Source of the DNA: UBA12087 sp964370815
Lineage (GTDB): Bacteria > Chloroflexota > Anaerolineae > Anaerolineales > Villigracilaceae
Assembly (NCBI GenBank): GCA_964370815.1
Contig: CAYJKQ010000001.1
Location: 434,001-498,000 of the forward strand
Length of the DNA stretch: 64,000 bases
Direction of reading: 5' to 3'
Below, piece by piece: positions 42,343-51,818 of the stretch. Within the stretch, counting starts at the first letter, position 1; every line of letters begins with the position of its first letter. Below the pieces are notes generated by a model. The model had not been told where the DNA came from, made no database searches, and was given only the letters and a program-made list of their open reading frames with translations. The position numbers and the translations under genes were made by a program.

Positions 42343-42834
42343 ATGATCCATAGTTTTTTTGCTTCACTAGATAAGAAATATCAATATAAACAAGCTCAAG
42401 CACATTGTGATGTTCCATGTGGAATTTATGATCCAGCACCCGCTCAAATAGCAGCACTAACTGTTGTGAGAATGCTGGACCTAATGGCAGGTTTACAAAG
42501 CGGTGATGATAAAAGCAAATCTGATTACCACAATAGCATGTCCCGATATATTTCTGTCAAAGAAGAACACGCAGAGAAAGCCAAGCATGAAATCCGTGTG
42601 ATCTGGGGTGATTATTTCAAAAAGGATAAGCACCCAAACGTGGATGATCTGGTTCAAAGGATCATGCAGTTGGGTTCCAAATGCAGACAAACAGCAGATC
42701 GGGAAGCCGGATTGGCTTTCGTTGAATCAATAAACGAATTTGCAGCAATTTTCTGGGAAACAAAAGGTGTTGCCATTAAACGAGCAAAAGCACCATATGC
42801 TCCCGCTCTTGAGATGGTGTACCCCAATTTGTAA
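42343..42834 (+). CDS. sodN: Nickel superoxide dismutase
   Basis: Converts superoxide to oxygen and hydrogen peroxide with a Ni centre in the cytosol. The 163-residue precursor has the nickel hook HCDVPCGIYDPAPA. His21, Cys22 and Cys26 would become residues 1, 2 and 6 after removal of the first 20 residues, giving a mature protein of about 143. The helical remainder matches the family. The dedicated S26-type protease that trims the precursor is encoded directly downstream. AAGGAG lies seven bases before the ATG. Confidence 0.95.
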   Translation: MIHSFFASLDKKYQYKQAQAHCDVPCGIYDPAPAQIAALTVVRMLDLMAGLQSGDDKSKSDYHNSMSRYISVKEEHAEKAKHEIRVIWGDYFKKDKHPNVDDLVQRIMQLGSKCRQTADREAGLAFVESINEFAAIFWETKGVAIKRAKAPYAPALEMVYPNL

Positions 42835-42854
42835 TAATAAGAAACAAATTCACT

Positions 42855-43190
42855 TTGTCTCTTAAACCAGCAAGAAATTCCCGTAAGAAAAATACCTGGT
42901 TTTCTGTTTATAAAATATCTGGGGTGAGTATGCTTCCAGAGTATAAAGAAGGCGATTTCGTAGTGATTAACGAAATCGCCTTCTTCTTAAGGTATCTAAA
43001 AATAAATGATGTAATTATTTTCAACCATCCAGAATATGGACTCATGATAAAAAAAATTGATTCTATTTTGCCTGGTGTGGGATTTATCGTAAGTGGTACC
43101 CATCAAAACAGCCTGGATAGCAACAAATTAGGTTATATTCCTATGTCTGCGGTAAAGGGAAAGGTTGCCTGGCATATTCGAAAACCTTAA
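42855..43190 (+). CDS. sodX: Nickel-type superoxide dismutase maturation protease
   Basis: A 111-residue S26 signal-peptidase-like protein without an obvious membrane anchor. It has the nucleophile Ser25 in SGVSMLPEYKEGDFV and the general-base Lys66 or Lys67 in GLMIKKID. In NiSOD systems this protease removes the N-terminal propeptide to expose the nickel hook, and its place right after sodN supports that. The start is uncertain: TTG at 42855 is the first candidate after the sodN stop, with only a weak purine stretch upstream. An internal GTG start cannot be excluded. Confidence 0.85.
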   Translation: MSLKPARNSRKKNTWFSVYKISGVSMLPEYKEGDFVVINEIAFFLRYLKINDVIIFNHPEYGLMIKKIDSILPGVGFIVSGTHQNSLDSNKLGYIPMSAVKGKVAWHIRKP

Positions 43191-43260
43191 ACATGAAAAA
43201 GAATCCTGTTAGAATTTATTGACTATAAAAATATTATCTTAAATCTAACATGGAGAAGGC

Positions 43261-44199
43261 ATGGATGAACAACGTTATCCCCCTATTTTACCCTTTGCAA
43301 TAATTATTGCGATCCTGTCGGTATCAACTGCATCCTTATTTATCAGATTTGCCCAACAAGAAGCTCCTTCCCTGGTTATCGCGGCGTTACGGCTAACAGT
43401 AGCGAGTCTGGTGATTGCACCAATCGCCATTATTCGGCACAAGGATGAATTGCTTGCACTCACCAGAAAAGAATTATTCCTGGGGTTACTATCAGGTTTA
43501 TTTTTGGCACTCCATTTTGCTACCTGGATTTCATCCCTTGAATATACGAGTGTAGCCAGTTCGGTTGTACTTGTATCCACTAGCCCAATATGGGTAGCGC
43601 TTTTGTCTCCTTATTTTTTACACGAATCTCTATCGAAAAAAATCTTATGGGGGTTAATTCTAGCAACTTTAGGGGGCTCATTTATTGGTTTGAGCGATCT
43701 ATGTATCTGGCAATCAAGACTCATCTGCCCTTCTATTTCAGTCTTCCTAAACAGCAAATCAATGCAAGGCAATCTCCTTGCCCTTTCAGGTGCCATTATG
43801 GTAACAGGATATCTATTGATTGGACGTCGTTTAAGATCCAGGATGTCCTTAATCCCCTACATTTTCGTAGTCTACAGCATGGCCTCTATCGTCCTGATTG
43901 CATTCATGTTAATCGCAAGACAATCTCCATTTGGATTCTCGTACGCTACTTATGGCTGGATTATTTTATTGGCACTCATTCCTCAGATACTCGGCCATTC
44001 CACCTATAATTGGACCTTACGATTTTTACCTGCCACCCTAGTTGCAGTACTAACTCTCGGAGAACCAATTGGTTCCGCGATTTTAGCCTATATAATATTA
44101 GACGAATCTCCAGGGATAATAAAAACTATAGGCGTGACCTTAATTCTTGCAGGGATATTCCTTGCTTCCCGGGTACAAAAAAAAATATTGGATAATTAA
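43261..44199 (+). CDS. EamA-family (drug/metabolite) transporter
   Basis: A 312-residue inner membrane protein with two EamA repeats and about ten transmembrane helices. The first repeat has RLTVASLVIAPIA and LEYTSVASSVVLVSTSPIW. The second ends in RFLPATLVAVLTLGEPIGSAILAY. Family members export amino acids, metabolites or drugs; the substrate is unknown. GGAGAAGG lies just before the ATG. Its stop codon overlaps that of the convergent malQ within TTAA. Confidence 0.88.
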   Translation: MDEQRYPPILPFAIIIAILSVSTASLFIRFAQQEAPSLVIAALRLTVASLVIAPIAIIRHKDELLALTRKELFLGLLSGLFLALHFATWISSLEYTSVASSVVLVSTSPIWVALLSPYFLHESLSKKILWGLILATLGGSFIGLSDLCIWQSRLICPSISVFLNSKSMQGNLLALSGAIMVTGYLLIGRRLRSRMSLIPYIFVVYSMASIVLIAFMLIARQSPFGFSYATYGWIILLALIPQILGHSTYNWTLRFLPATLVAVLTLGEPIGSAILAYIILDESPGIIKTIGVTLILAGIFLASRVQKKILDN

Positions 44200-45686
44200 C
44201 TACGCCCATAAATATGATTAACCTCTTTTAATTGTTCAAGTATGTCCTTATTGTTGTAATTTTCAGGCATGCGCCACTCCCAATTTCCTCCAATTCGACC
44301 AGGATAATTCATTCGGGCTGAAGGACCTAGTTCTAGAATATCCTGCATCGGTGCAATCGCATAATTCGCGACCGATGCCCAGCCCAACCTAATTAAATCC
44401 CAGGCAATATCTTTCCCATCCACACCCATATATTCTTTTGCAAAAATTCTTTCTTTATCTGGAGCAGAATTATACCAACCCAATGATGTATCGTTATCAT
44501 GTGTCCCTGTGTATACAACACAATTTGAAGAATAATGATGTGGAAGAAATGAATTTTCTGGACCTGAAAATGCAAATTGGAGAATTTTCATTCCCGGAAC
44601 ATCAAGATGGTCTCTTAATTCAACAACATCCTCTGTAATAAATCCCAGATCCTCCGCGATAATTGGGAGATTAGAATCCCAATCCAAGCATTTTGATAAT
44701 TGTGTAAATATATCAATACCTGGACCTTGAACCCACTGTCCTTGTTCAGCAGTTGCCTGCCCTGCTGGAACTTCCCAATACTTTACAAAACCCCTGAAAT
44801 GATCCAGACGAATTATGTCAACTTGAGAGAGAGTATGTTTTATTCGGTCAACCCACCACTGAAACCCATTCATTTCATGCTCATTCCACTTGTAAATAGG
44901 ATTTCCCCACAATTGCCCTGTTGGGGAAAAATAATCTGGAGGAACACCTGCGACAACTATTGGCTGTCCACTCGGATCAAGTTGAAATAATCCTGGTTTT
45001 GCCCAGACATCAGAGCTATCATGAGCAACGTATAGAGGAATATCGCCAATGATTCTGATACCTAACTTATGAGCGTATGTTTTTAGTGATTGCCATTGCC
45101 TGTAAAAAATGAATTGATAAAACTTATGGCGATCCACACTATTCTTTATATCTTTTCGAGAATCAATAAGAGCTTTTGGATCACGGGCGCGCAATGCATG
45201 AGGAAAATTTGTCCATGAGCCCCCTCCATACATTTCTTTTAATGCCATGAAAAAAGCATAATCATCCAACCATTGGTTATTTTCAGAATAAAAATTGTCA
45301 AATTCGTTTAGCAATGTGCGATCTTTGGAAAAGTTAACAAATGCTTTTTCCAGTAAATTCAATTTCCACGGGATAATTTTCCCGAATTCAACCCGCAGTT
45401 GAGGGAATTGCAAATCTTTAATCAGATCGTTGGGGTGTATCAGATCATCATTCAAAAGTAAATCGGGGCTGATCAGATAAGGGTTACCTGCAAAAGCTGA
45501 AAAACTCTGGTAAGGAGAATTTCCAAAACCAGTGGGTCCAAGGGGTAGAATTTGCCATAGCTTACAACCGGTCTCATTTAAAAAATCCAAGAATGCAAAT
45601 GCACTTGGTCCTAAATCCCCAATACCAAATCTCCCTGGAAAACTGGATGGATGAACGAGAATGCCCGATGATCTATTTAATTTCAT
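44196..45686 (-). CDS. malQ: 4-alpha-glucanotransferase (amylomaltase)
   Basis: Transfers maltosyl and longer units between alpha-1,4-glucans, remodelling maltodextrins and glycogen fragments. The 496-residue GH77 protein has the N-terminal RSSGILVHPSSFPGRFGIGDLG, the nucleophile Asp in IIRLDHFRGF (about residue 294), the acid/base Glu in AEDLGFIT (about 344) and the third carboxylate in HDNDTSLGW. I chose the ATG at 45686, which overlaps the end of glgC by 14 bases, making it the third gene of a glgA-glgC-malQ operon. Confidence 0.95.
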   Translation of the reverse strand: MKLNRSSGILVHPSSFPGRFGIGDLGPSAFAFLDFLNETGCKLWQILPLGPTGFGNSPYQSFSAFAGNPYLISPDLLLNDDLIHPNDLIKDLQFPQLRVEFGKIIPWKLNLLEKAFVNFSKDRTLLNEFDNFYSENNQWLDDYAFFMALKEMYGGGSWTNFPHALRARDPKALIDSRKDIKNSVDRHKFYQFIFYRQWQSLKTYAHKLGIRIIGDIPLYVAHDSSDVWAKPGLFQLDPSGQPIVVAGVPPDYFSPTGQLWGNPIYKWNEHEMNGFQWWVDRIKHTLSQVDIIRLDHFRGFVKYWEVPAGQATAEQGQWVQGPGIDIFTQLSKCLDWDSNLPIIAEDLGFITEDVVELRDHLDVPGMKILQFAFSGPENSFLPHHYSSNCVVYTGTHDNDTSLGWYNSAPDKERIFAKEYMGVDGKDIAWDLIRLGWASVANYAIAPMQDILELGPSARMNYPGRIGGNWEWRMPENYNNKDILEQLKEVNHIYGRS

Positions 45687-46929
45687 TTGGTTTCCGCTTC
45701 GTTTCAACAACATCTGATGGTTTTATTGTTAAATTGGGATAGTCAGCAACTACAACATCGTTCGAGATAGTAGCGCCTGGATGAATAATTGCGTTTGAAG
45801 GAATCTGGCTATTTTTTCCAACAAGAACGATATCCTCAGCTAAGAGGGATCCAACAATAGCATTTTCAAAGACATGGGCACGTTTGTCCAGAATGGCTTT
45901 TTCAACTTTAGCCCCTGATCCAATAATAGAGTCTGTAAATAAAATCGACTTCCTTACGATTGCTCCAGCCTGAACAATAACTCCGGGAGATAGAACACTA
46001 TTTTCAACTCTGGCACCGGTTTCAAGCATACATCCATCTGACAACATACTATCCATAACTATAGCTCCTGCTGATATCCGCACTGGAGGACGTTCCTCGG
46101 TTCGTGTATGAATTACCCAGGAGCGATCATTTAATTTCAATGGTGGTTCATTAGACAATAGATCCATATGGGCTTGCCAATAGGATTGAATCGTGCCTAC
46201 ATCCACCCAGTATCCCGAGTAGGGATAAGCAAATATTCGTTTTCCTCCTGCAACCAGCTTTGGAAGTATGTCTTTTCCAAAATCATGTGAGCTTTTCCGG
46301 TCTTGATGATCTTCCCATAAATATTGATCGAGTGTATCTAAATTAAACAGATAGACACCCATGTTTGCCAAATCCGAAGGCGGATCTTTGGGTTTCTCTT
46401 CAAATGAGGTAACCCTGTAATCGTTGTCTACACCGACGATTCCAAATCTAGAAGCATCTATCTTTGGAACATGGATTGTTGCCATAGTCATATCTGCTTC
46501 GTGGTCTCTGTGGAAAGTAATCAAAGGATCGTAATCCATTGAATAGATATGATCACCTGACAGGATTAATATGTAATCTGGTTTGGTTTGTTTAATAAAT
46601 GCGAAGTTTTGTTGGACTGCATCGGCTGTCCCTAAATACCAATCTGAACCAAAGCGCGCTTTAAAGGGAGTATACATACGTATGCCTCCGGAAAAATCCC
46701 GGTTTAGATCCCAAGGACCACCTGCACCGATGTGTTCGATCAATGAATGAGGGCGATATTGCATTAATACCATAACATCATAAATATTTGAATTGACACA
46801 ATTAGATAATGCAAAATCTATGATCCTGTATTTTCCTGCAAATGGTACTGCTGGTTTGGTGCGTTTGGCTGTTAAAACACTAAGACGCGATCCTTCTCCG
46901 CCAGCCATAATTACAGCCCTGGTCTTCAT
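45673..46929 (-). CDS. glgC: Glucose-1-phosphate adenylyltransferase
   Basis: Makes ADP-glucose from ATP and glucose 1-phosphate, the glucosyl donor for glycogen. The 418-residue protein has the nucleotidyltransferase start MAGGEGSRLSVLTAKRTKPAVPFAGKYRIIDFALSN, the substrate-binding GTADAVQQN, and FEEKP, with a C-terminal left-handed beta-helix. It overlaps glgA by four bases (ATGA) and malQ by 14, so the three genes are translated as a unit. Confidence 0.96.
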   Translation of the reverse strand: MKTRAVIMAGGEGSRLSVLTAKRTKPAVPFAGKYRIIDFALSNCVNSNIYDVMVLMQYRPHSLIEHIGAGGPWDLNRDFSGGIRMYTPFKARFGSDWYLGTADAVQQNFAFIKQTKPDYILILSGDHIYSMDYDPLITFHRDHEADMTMATIHVPKIDASRFGIVGVDNDYRVTSFEEKPKDPPSDLANMGVYLFNLDTLDQYLWEDHQDRKSSHDFGKDILPKLVAGGKRIFAYPYSGYWVDVGTIQSYWQAHMDLLSNEPPLKLNDRSWVIHTRTEERPPVRISAGAIVMDSMLSDGCMLETGARVENSVLSPGVIVQAGAIVRKSILFTDSIIGSGAKVEKAILDKRAHVFENAIVGSLLAEDIVLVGKNSQIPSNAIIHPGATISNDVVVADYPNLTIKPSDVVETKRKPNEIK

Positions 46930-48389
46930 TGTTCACCTCCAAGTAAATATTTATCTGCAATAGTACGGTAAATATAGGAATATTGAATAGCTGATCGAGT
47001 CCACGAGAAATCCTGACCCATCCCACTGCGCTGGAGTGATTGCCATTTACCTGGTTCGGAAAAAACCTTAAGTGCTTTATTTATGGCACCTGCTTGACTT
47101 TCGGGGGTAGAATCCTCAAAAACAAAGCCAGTCTTACCATCCAAGACAGTATCCTTTAATCCTCCTGTGGCATGCACCACTGGAACGTTGCCATACCTCA
47201 TTGCAATCATCTGCGATAACCCACATGGTTCGTACCTAGAAGGCATCAAAAACATATCTGAACCAGCATAGATTAAGTGACTCAGCGAGTTATCGTAGCG
47301 CAAGATAACTCTAACTCTGTCAGGGAAATTCATTTGAAATTGACTTAATTCTTGTTCGAGAGCTACATCACCCGATCCCAAAATTACAAGTTGCCAACTT
47401 TTTTCCAGCAGCAGTGGTAAGGTTTTAATGACCAGATCAATTCCTTTTTGATAATCAATCCTGGTGACCATTCCAATTAAAGGTTTATAAGGATCCGTAT
47501 CAAGATCCAAAGTATTGAGTAATGATATTTTATTCTTTTTGCGGTGCTCAAGGGTGTCTATACTATAATTAGACGACAGGAATTCATCCGTCGCAGGGTC
47601 CCATTGGTTTATATCCAGCCCATTGATGATACCAGTAATCACATTGGCACGACTTTTAAGATAATCCTGTAAACCACATCCATCTTCCGGGGTTAATATT
47701 TCCATGGCGTATGTGACCGAAACCGGAACAATAGCATCGGCTGCCCAGAGACCAAGCGGAAGTGGTTGGGTTCTCGCCCAAACAGGAATGCTCTTTTCAA
47801 CCAGTTTCTGAAATCGATATTTTTTTAATATAATGCTGCAATCTCCACCCATATAGGGTAAATTGTGAAGCGTGATCAATCCTGCAGTTGTTGAATAAAA
47901 AGGATCTTCTTTGAAAGTTCTAAGAGCATAAACAGCAAGTGCTGTATGCCAATCATTCGCATGGATAATATGCACCCTCCAGTTTAGGAGGCTCATTAAC
48001 TTAAGTGCAGCCAAGGAGAAAAAAGTATATTTCTCCTGATCGACTTCAGGGTTTGGAGAATAAATATTTTCTGATTTAGAAATAGGGGATCCGTCTATAA
48101 AAAATGTCGGCACTCCGTTTAATGATGCTTCGTAAGCTTGTGCATTTATTTCACCATCTTCGGTTAAGATCGAATAATTAATTATTGGTTTTAGAGACAT
48201 CACTCCAGTTTGAGTCTTCCAATGGAGAGGCAGAATTAATTTCACATCCAATCTAAAGCCACCGGTTTCTCTAATGGATAATGACCGCAAAGCAATTGGT
48301 AGAGATCCTGCTACATCAGCCAAACCCCCAACTTTAAAATATGGATTTGCTTCTGCTGCAAGGAATAAAATATTAATTGTTTCTGGCAT
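46926..48389 (-). CDS. glgA: Glycogen synthase (ADP-glucose type)
   Basis: Elongates alpha-1,4-glucan chains using ADP-glucose. The 487-residue GT5 protein has the N-terminal KVGGLADVAGSLP, HANDWHTALA, and MVTRIDYQKGIDL, MPSRYEPCGLSQMIAMRYG and GGLKDTV in the C-terminal domain. It is the first gene of the glgA-glgC-malQ operon. No Shine-Dalgarno sequence precedes the ATG; a TAAAAT box ends six bases before it, so the mRNA may be leaderless like that of the E1 alpha gene. Confidence 0.95.
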   Translation of the reverse strand: MPETINILFLAAEANPYFKVGGLADVAGSLPIALRSLSIRETGGFRLDVKLILPLHWKTQTGVMSLKPIINYSILTEDGEINAQAYEASLNGVPTFFIDGSPISKSENIYSPNPEVDQEKYTFFSLAALKLMSLLNWRVHIIHANDWHTALAVYALRTFKEDPFYSTTAGLITLHNLPYMGGDCSIILKKYRFQKLVEKSIPVWARTQPLPLGLWAADAIVPVSVTYAMEILTPEDGCGLQDYLKSRANVITGIINGLDINQWDPATDEFLSSNYSIDTLEHRKKNKISLLNTLDLDTDPYKPLIGMVTRIDYQKGIDLVIKTLPLLLEKSWQLVILGSGDVALEQELSQFQMNFPDRVRVILRYDNSLSHLIYAGSDMFLMPSRYEPCGLSQMIAMRYGNVPVVHATGGLKDTVLDGKTGFVFEDSTPESQAGAINKALKVFSEPGKWQSLQRSGMGQDFSWTRSAIQYSYIYRTIADKYLLGGEQ

Positions 48390-48888
48390 ATCAGTATTTT
48401 ACTTCCAAAGCTCAGTTCGTGTGTTTATAAAGGTTGCTAAATTAACTCTTGGGAGTGATAAAGAGCGGAAAATAATCCATTCTTGTTAACTGATCTGTTG
48501 AAAATATTTTTTTATAACATATCTTCTCTGTAACCAACTTCCAGGCACATAACCCAGCTATGCAATTCGTCAGCGGTAATTCGAAAAGTCATAGATTCTC
48601 TATTAAATCATCTGTAAGTCAAAAAAAGATAAGATCCAAATTGAAGATGTATCAATGATTATGACCGGTTCAAATTGACTCGGGATGTCATATAATCGTC
48701 GAAAAAGTCCATTATTCAGATTGATCAACTCCTTATTATTCCTATCGAGCGCATAATTTTTACCTCACCAAATAATTATTGGCAATAAAATTAAATTATT
48801 TTAAACCTGTCAATTTTTTTATACTCTTTATGCAGTACTTATAATCGAGGATATAATTAAAATAATCTAACACCAGATGGAGGTATAT
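48390..48888. other. Divergent intergenic region between glgA and the penicillin acylase gene
   Basis: About 500 AT-rich bases without a supported gene. Two TATAAT boxes at 48840-48845 and 48852-48857 are likely -10 elements for the acylase. A minus-strand TAAAAT beside the glgA start is its candidate -10. I see no riboswitch-like or repeat structure. Confidence 0.5.
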
Positions 48889-51432
48889 ATGACCAAAGGA
48901 ATCGCCAAGTCTCTTAAGCGTTTAGGAATAATTACGTTGATTCTTGTATTAATAGTGTTGGCTGCAGCATATCTTTGGTTAAGAATATCCATTCCCAGAT
49001 CCTTCCCTGAAATTGATGGTGAATTGAAAATACCCGGATTGATCGAACCTGTTGACATCTATTGGGATAATTTTGGCATTCCTAATATCTATGCAACTTC
49101 CTCGCATGATCTGTTCTTAGCTCAAGGTTATGTCCATGCCCAGGATCGATTTTGGCAGATGGATTTTTGGAGGCACATCGGATCAGCAAGGCTAGCCGAA
49201 ATGTTCCCATCTGAAGTCAAGACCGATGCGTTTCTTCGCGCACTGGGATGGAGACAGCTTGCTGAAAAGGAATATCAACTTTTAGAACCGGAATTAAAAT
49301 CCATGCTTGAGGCATATTCCCAAGGCGTAAATGGTTATTTAGATGATCATGAAGGAACAGAGATCAGCTTGGAATACGGGATTCTTAAAATTCTAAACCC
49401 ATCTTATCAACCAGAAGCTTGGACTCCCATCAATACGCTCACTTGGGCAAAATCAATGGCCTGGGATCTTGGGGGAAATATGGATGCTGAAATTACGCGA
49501 GCCATTCTCTTAAAAACACTCTCTCTGGAAAAAGTAAATCAACTTTACCCAATGTATTCGACCGATAATCCGGTTATTGTTCCAATAATCGGGGAAAATG
49601 TTATACAAGATCAACCCACAATAAAATTCGTAAATTTAAATACATCTATTTTGCTAATAAAAAACGTATCAGATAATATTTCCAGAGTAACAGGTCTCCT
49701 TGGACCAATAGGAGCTGATATCGGATCCAACAATTGGGTCGTGGCAGGATCACTAACTGATACAAGAAAACCTTTATTGGCAAATGATCCCCACCTTAGT
49801 ATCCAGATGCCATCGATATGGTACCAGGTTGGTTTGCATTGTCAACCGAAAAACGATGCCTGTCCTTATGATGTAAGCGGGTTCTCTTTCGCAGGTGTCC
49901 CGGGTGTTGTGATCGGTCATAATGACCGCATTGCCTGGGGAGTGACCAATGTTGCACCAGATGTGCAAGACTTGTTTGTTGAAAAAATCAATCCTGACAA
50001 TCCCAACCAATATGAGTATCTTGGCAAATGGATTGATATGGATATGCGCAATGAAACAATTATGGTCGCAGGCAAAGATCCTGTCAATATTATCGTTCGT
50101 TCCACACTACACGGTCCAATTATCTCTGATAGTTATGGACCTCTTAAACAAAATACTGAACCCCCCGATGATTCATTCACAAATAAATCCGGAATCGATC
50201 TACCGGCTGAATATGCAATCGCTCTGAGCTGGACAGCACTTGAACCAACAAAATTATTCAATGCAATATGGGGTTTTGATAAGGCTCAAAATTGGGATGA
50301 ATTCCGGACAGCCGCTCGAGATTTTGTTGTCCCAGCTCAGAACCTGGTTTATGCGGATGTTGAGGGAAACATAGGCTACCAAATGCCAGGCAATATCCCC
50401 ATAAGAAAATCCGGAGATGGTCGCTTACCCGTTCCTGGTTGGACTGGTGAATATGATTGGCAGGGATATATCCCATTTGAACAATTGCCCTATGTCTTGA
50501 ATCCAGAATCAGGTTTTATCGCGTCAGCAAATAATCAGGTCAATCCATGGGATTATCCAAACTTGATCACAACAGACTGGGATTATGGTTTCAGGGCAAA
50601 TCGTATTGTCGATTTGATCAGGTCCGCCAACGGACCGATTGATATTGAATTATTTGAAAAAATTCAAGGTGACAATTACGATGCCAGCGCAGCCGTTCTC
50701 GTGCCATTGTTATTAAAAACAGAACTTGATGACCCCAGTCTTGATCAAGTGCGTTCAATGCTTATAGGCTGGGATTATCAGGATGACATGAATTCAGCGG
50801 CTGCTGCACTCTATGCATCCTTTTGGAAGAATTTTTTAACAAATACATTTGGTGATGATCTTCCCGAAGACATGCAACCTGCTGGCTCAAGTCGGTGGTT
50901 TCAAGTAGTCAGCAACATGGCTGCTTTCCCCGACAGCCCTTGGTGGGACTCACAATTAACAACGGATATGATTGAAAGCAGGGAAGATATTATCAAGGTG
51001 TCTTTTGCCCAAGCTGTATCAGATATACAATCTGCCCTTGGTAAAGATCCAACGAAATGGCGGTGGGGAGATCTTCACACAGCGACATTTATGAATCAGA
51101 CATTAGGAAATTCCGGTATAACTCTAATTGAAAACCTTTTTAATAGAGGACCCTACCCAACCAGCGGAGGAGCATCCATTGTTAATGCAACAGGCTGGAA
51201 TGCCATAAAAGGATTTGAACTCACTTCACTCCCGTCTTTGCGTATGATCGTAGACCTGAGTGATATGGGCAACTCTCTCACTGTGCACCCTACAGGCCAA
51301 TCTGGTCATGCTTTTCACACAAATTATATCAATATGACTGATCTATGGAGAAACATCCAGTATTACCCAATGTTGTGGGATAAACTGGATGTTCTCAGCA
51401 ACGCATCCGGGCATCTTGTTCTAATACCATGA
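48889..51432 (+). CDS. Penicillin acylase family protein (S45)
   Basis: An 847-residue N-terminal nucleophile hydrolase. A transmembrane anchor at about residues 13-33 suggests that the enzyme faces the outside. The alpha part carries GIPNIYATSSHDLFLAQGYVHAQDRFWQMD. The autocatalytic cleavage site and new N-terminal nucleophile are at GSNNWVV (Ser about 280), followed by NDPHLSIQMPSIWYQ and the oxyanion Asn region SANNQVNP. Family members hydrolyse penicillins, acyl-homoserine lactones or other N-acyl amides; the natural substrate is unknown. I chose the ATG at 48889, with GGAGG five bases upstream, over an ATG four codons earlier inside that site. Confidence 0.9.
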   Translation: MTKGIAKSLKRLGIITLILVLIVLAAAYLWLRISIPRSFPEIDGELKIPGLIEPVDIYWDNFGIPNIYATSSHDLFLAQGYVHAQDRFWQMDFWRHIGSARLAEMFPSEVKTDAFLRALGWRQLAEKEYQLLEPELKSMLEAYSQGVNGYLDDHEGTEISLEYGILKILNPSYQPEAWTPINTLTWAKSMAWDLGGNMDAEITRAILLKTLSLEKVNQLYPMYSTDNPVIVPIIGENVIQDQPTIKFVNLNTSILLIKNVSDNISRVTGLLGPIGADIGSNNWVVAGSLTDTRKPLLANDPHLSIQMPSIWYQVGLHCQPKNDACPYDVSGFSFAGVPGVVIGHNDRIAWGVTNVAPDVQDLFVEKINPDNPNQYEYLGKWIDMDMRNETIMVAGKDPVNIIVRSTLHGPIISDSYGPLKQNTEPPDDSFTNKSGIDLPAEYAIALSWTALEPTKLFNAIWGFDKAQNWDEFRTAARDFVVPAQNLVYADVEGNIGYQMPGNIPIRKSGDGRLPVPGWTGEYDWQGYIPFEQLPYVLNPESGFIASANNQVNPWDYPNLITTDWDYGFRANRIVDLIRSANGPIDIELFEKIQGDNYDASAAVLVPLLLKTELDDPSLDQVRSMLIGWDYQDDMNSAAAALYASFWKNFLTNTFGDDLPEDMQPAGSSRWFQVVSNMAAFPDSPWWDSQLTTDMIESREDIIKVSFAQAVSDIQSALGKDPTKWRWGDLHTATFMNQTLGNSGITLIENLFNRGPYPTSGGASIVNATGWNAIKGFELTSLPSLRMIVDLSDMGNSLTVHPTGQSGHAFHTNYINMTDLWRNIQYYPMLWDKLDVLSNASGHLVLIP

Positions 51433-51485
51433 AATTTAAGGGGATAAAAAGAACCGGCACACGGCCAGTCTTGAGGTCAAAATCC

Positions 51486-51704
51486 TCAAGTACTACCAGT
51501 GCTGCAAGAAGAAGCAGAAATGGCAGAGCTCATATTCGATGAGACTGGCGCTCCTGCTACCCGCGATGCAAATGTAGAAATCTTCTTTCTTGTAATATCA
51601 CTACCACAGAATGGACAGATCACTGTATTGACGTCTGTGCTGTTTCGCACGAGATCCTCAAAATTTTTGTTACATTCAATGCATTCAAATTCAAATAATG
51701 GCAT
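51486..51704 (-). CDS. FmdB-type zinc ribbon protein
   Basis: A 72-residue protein of the putative regulatory FmdB family: MPLFEFECIECNKNFEDL, then CPFCGSDITRKKIS, giving a CxxC-CxxC zinc ribbon. The tail is Ser/Ala-rich with one more Cys. AGGAGA lies six bases before the ATG at 51704; an open frame 17 codons longer lacks support. The family's function is not established despite the regulatory name. It is convergent with the acylase gene and divergent from menA. Confidence 0.85.
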   Translation of the reverse strand: MPLFEFECIECNKNFEDLVRNSTDVNTVICPFCGSDITRKKISTFASRVAGAPVSSNMSSAISASSCSTGST

Positions 51705-51818
51705 ATCGATCTCCTGACCGTTTTTTCTCCAGTTTTTTGTTCTTATTGGATGCATTAGTAGTGTGAAAAGTTGCTTAATCTATATCAAATACAAAAATTT
51801 GATTTTTAAGGTAAATCT

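Noticed and set aside
51470..51490. Short hairpin CTTGAGG...CCTCAAG between the penicillin acylase and FmdB genes
   Set aside because: Only a 7-bp stem, no following T-run, and it runs into the FmdB stop codon; not enough to call a terminator.
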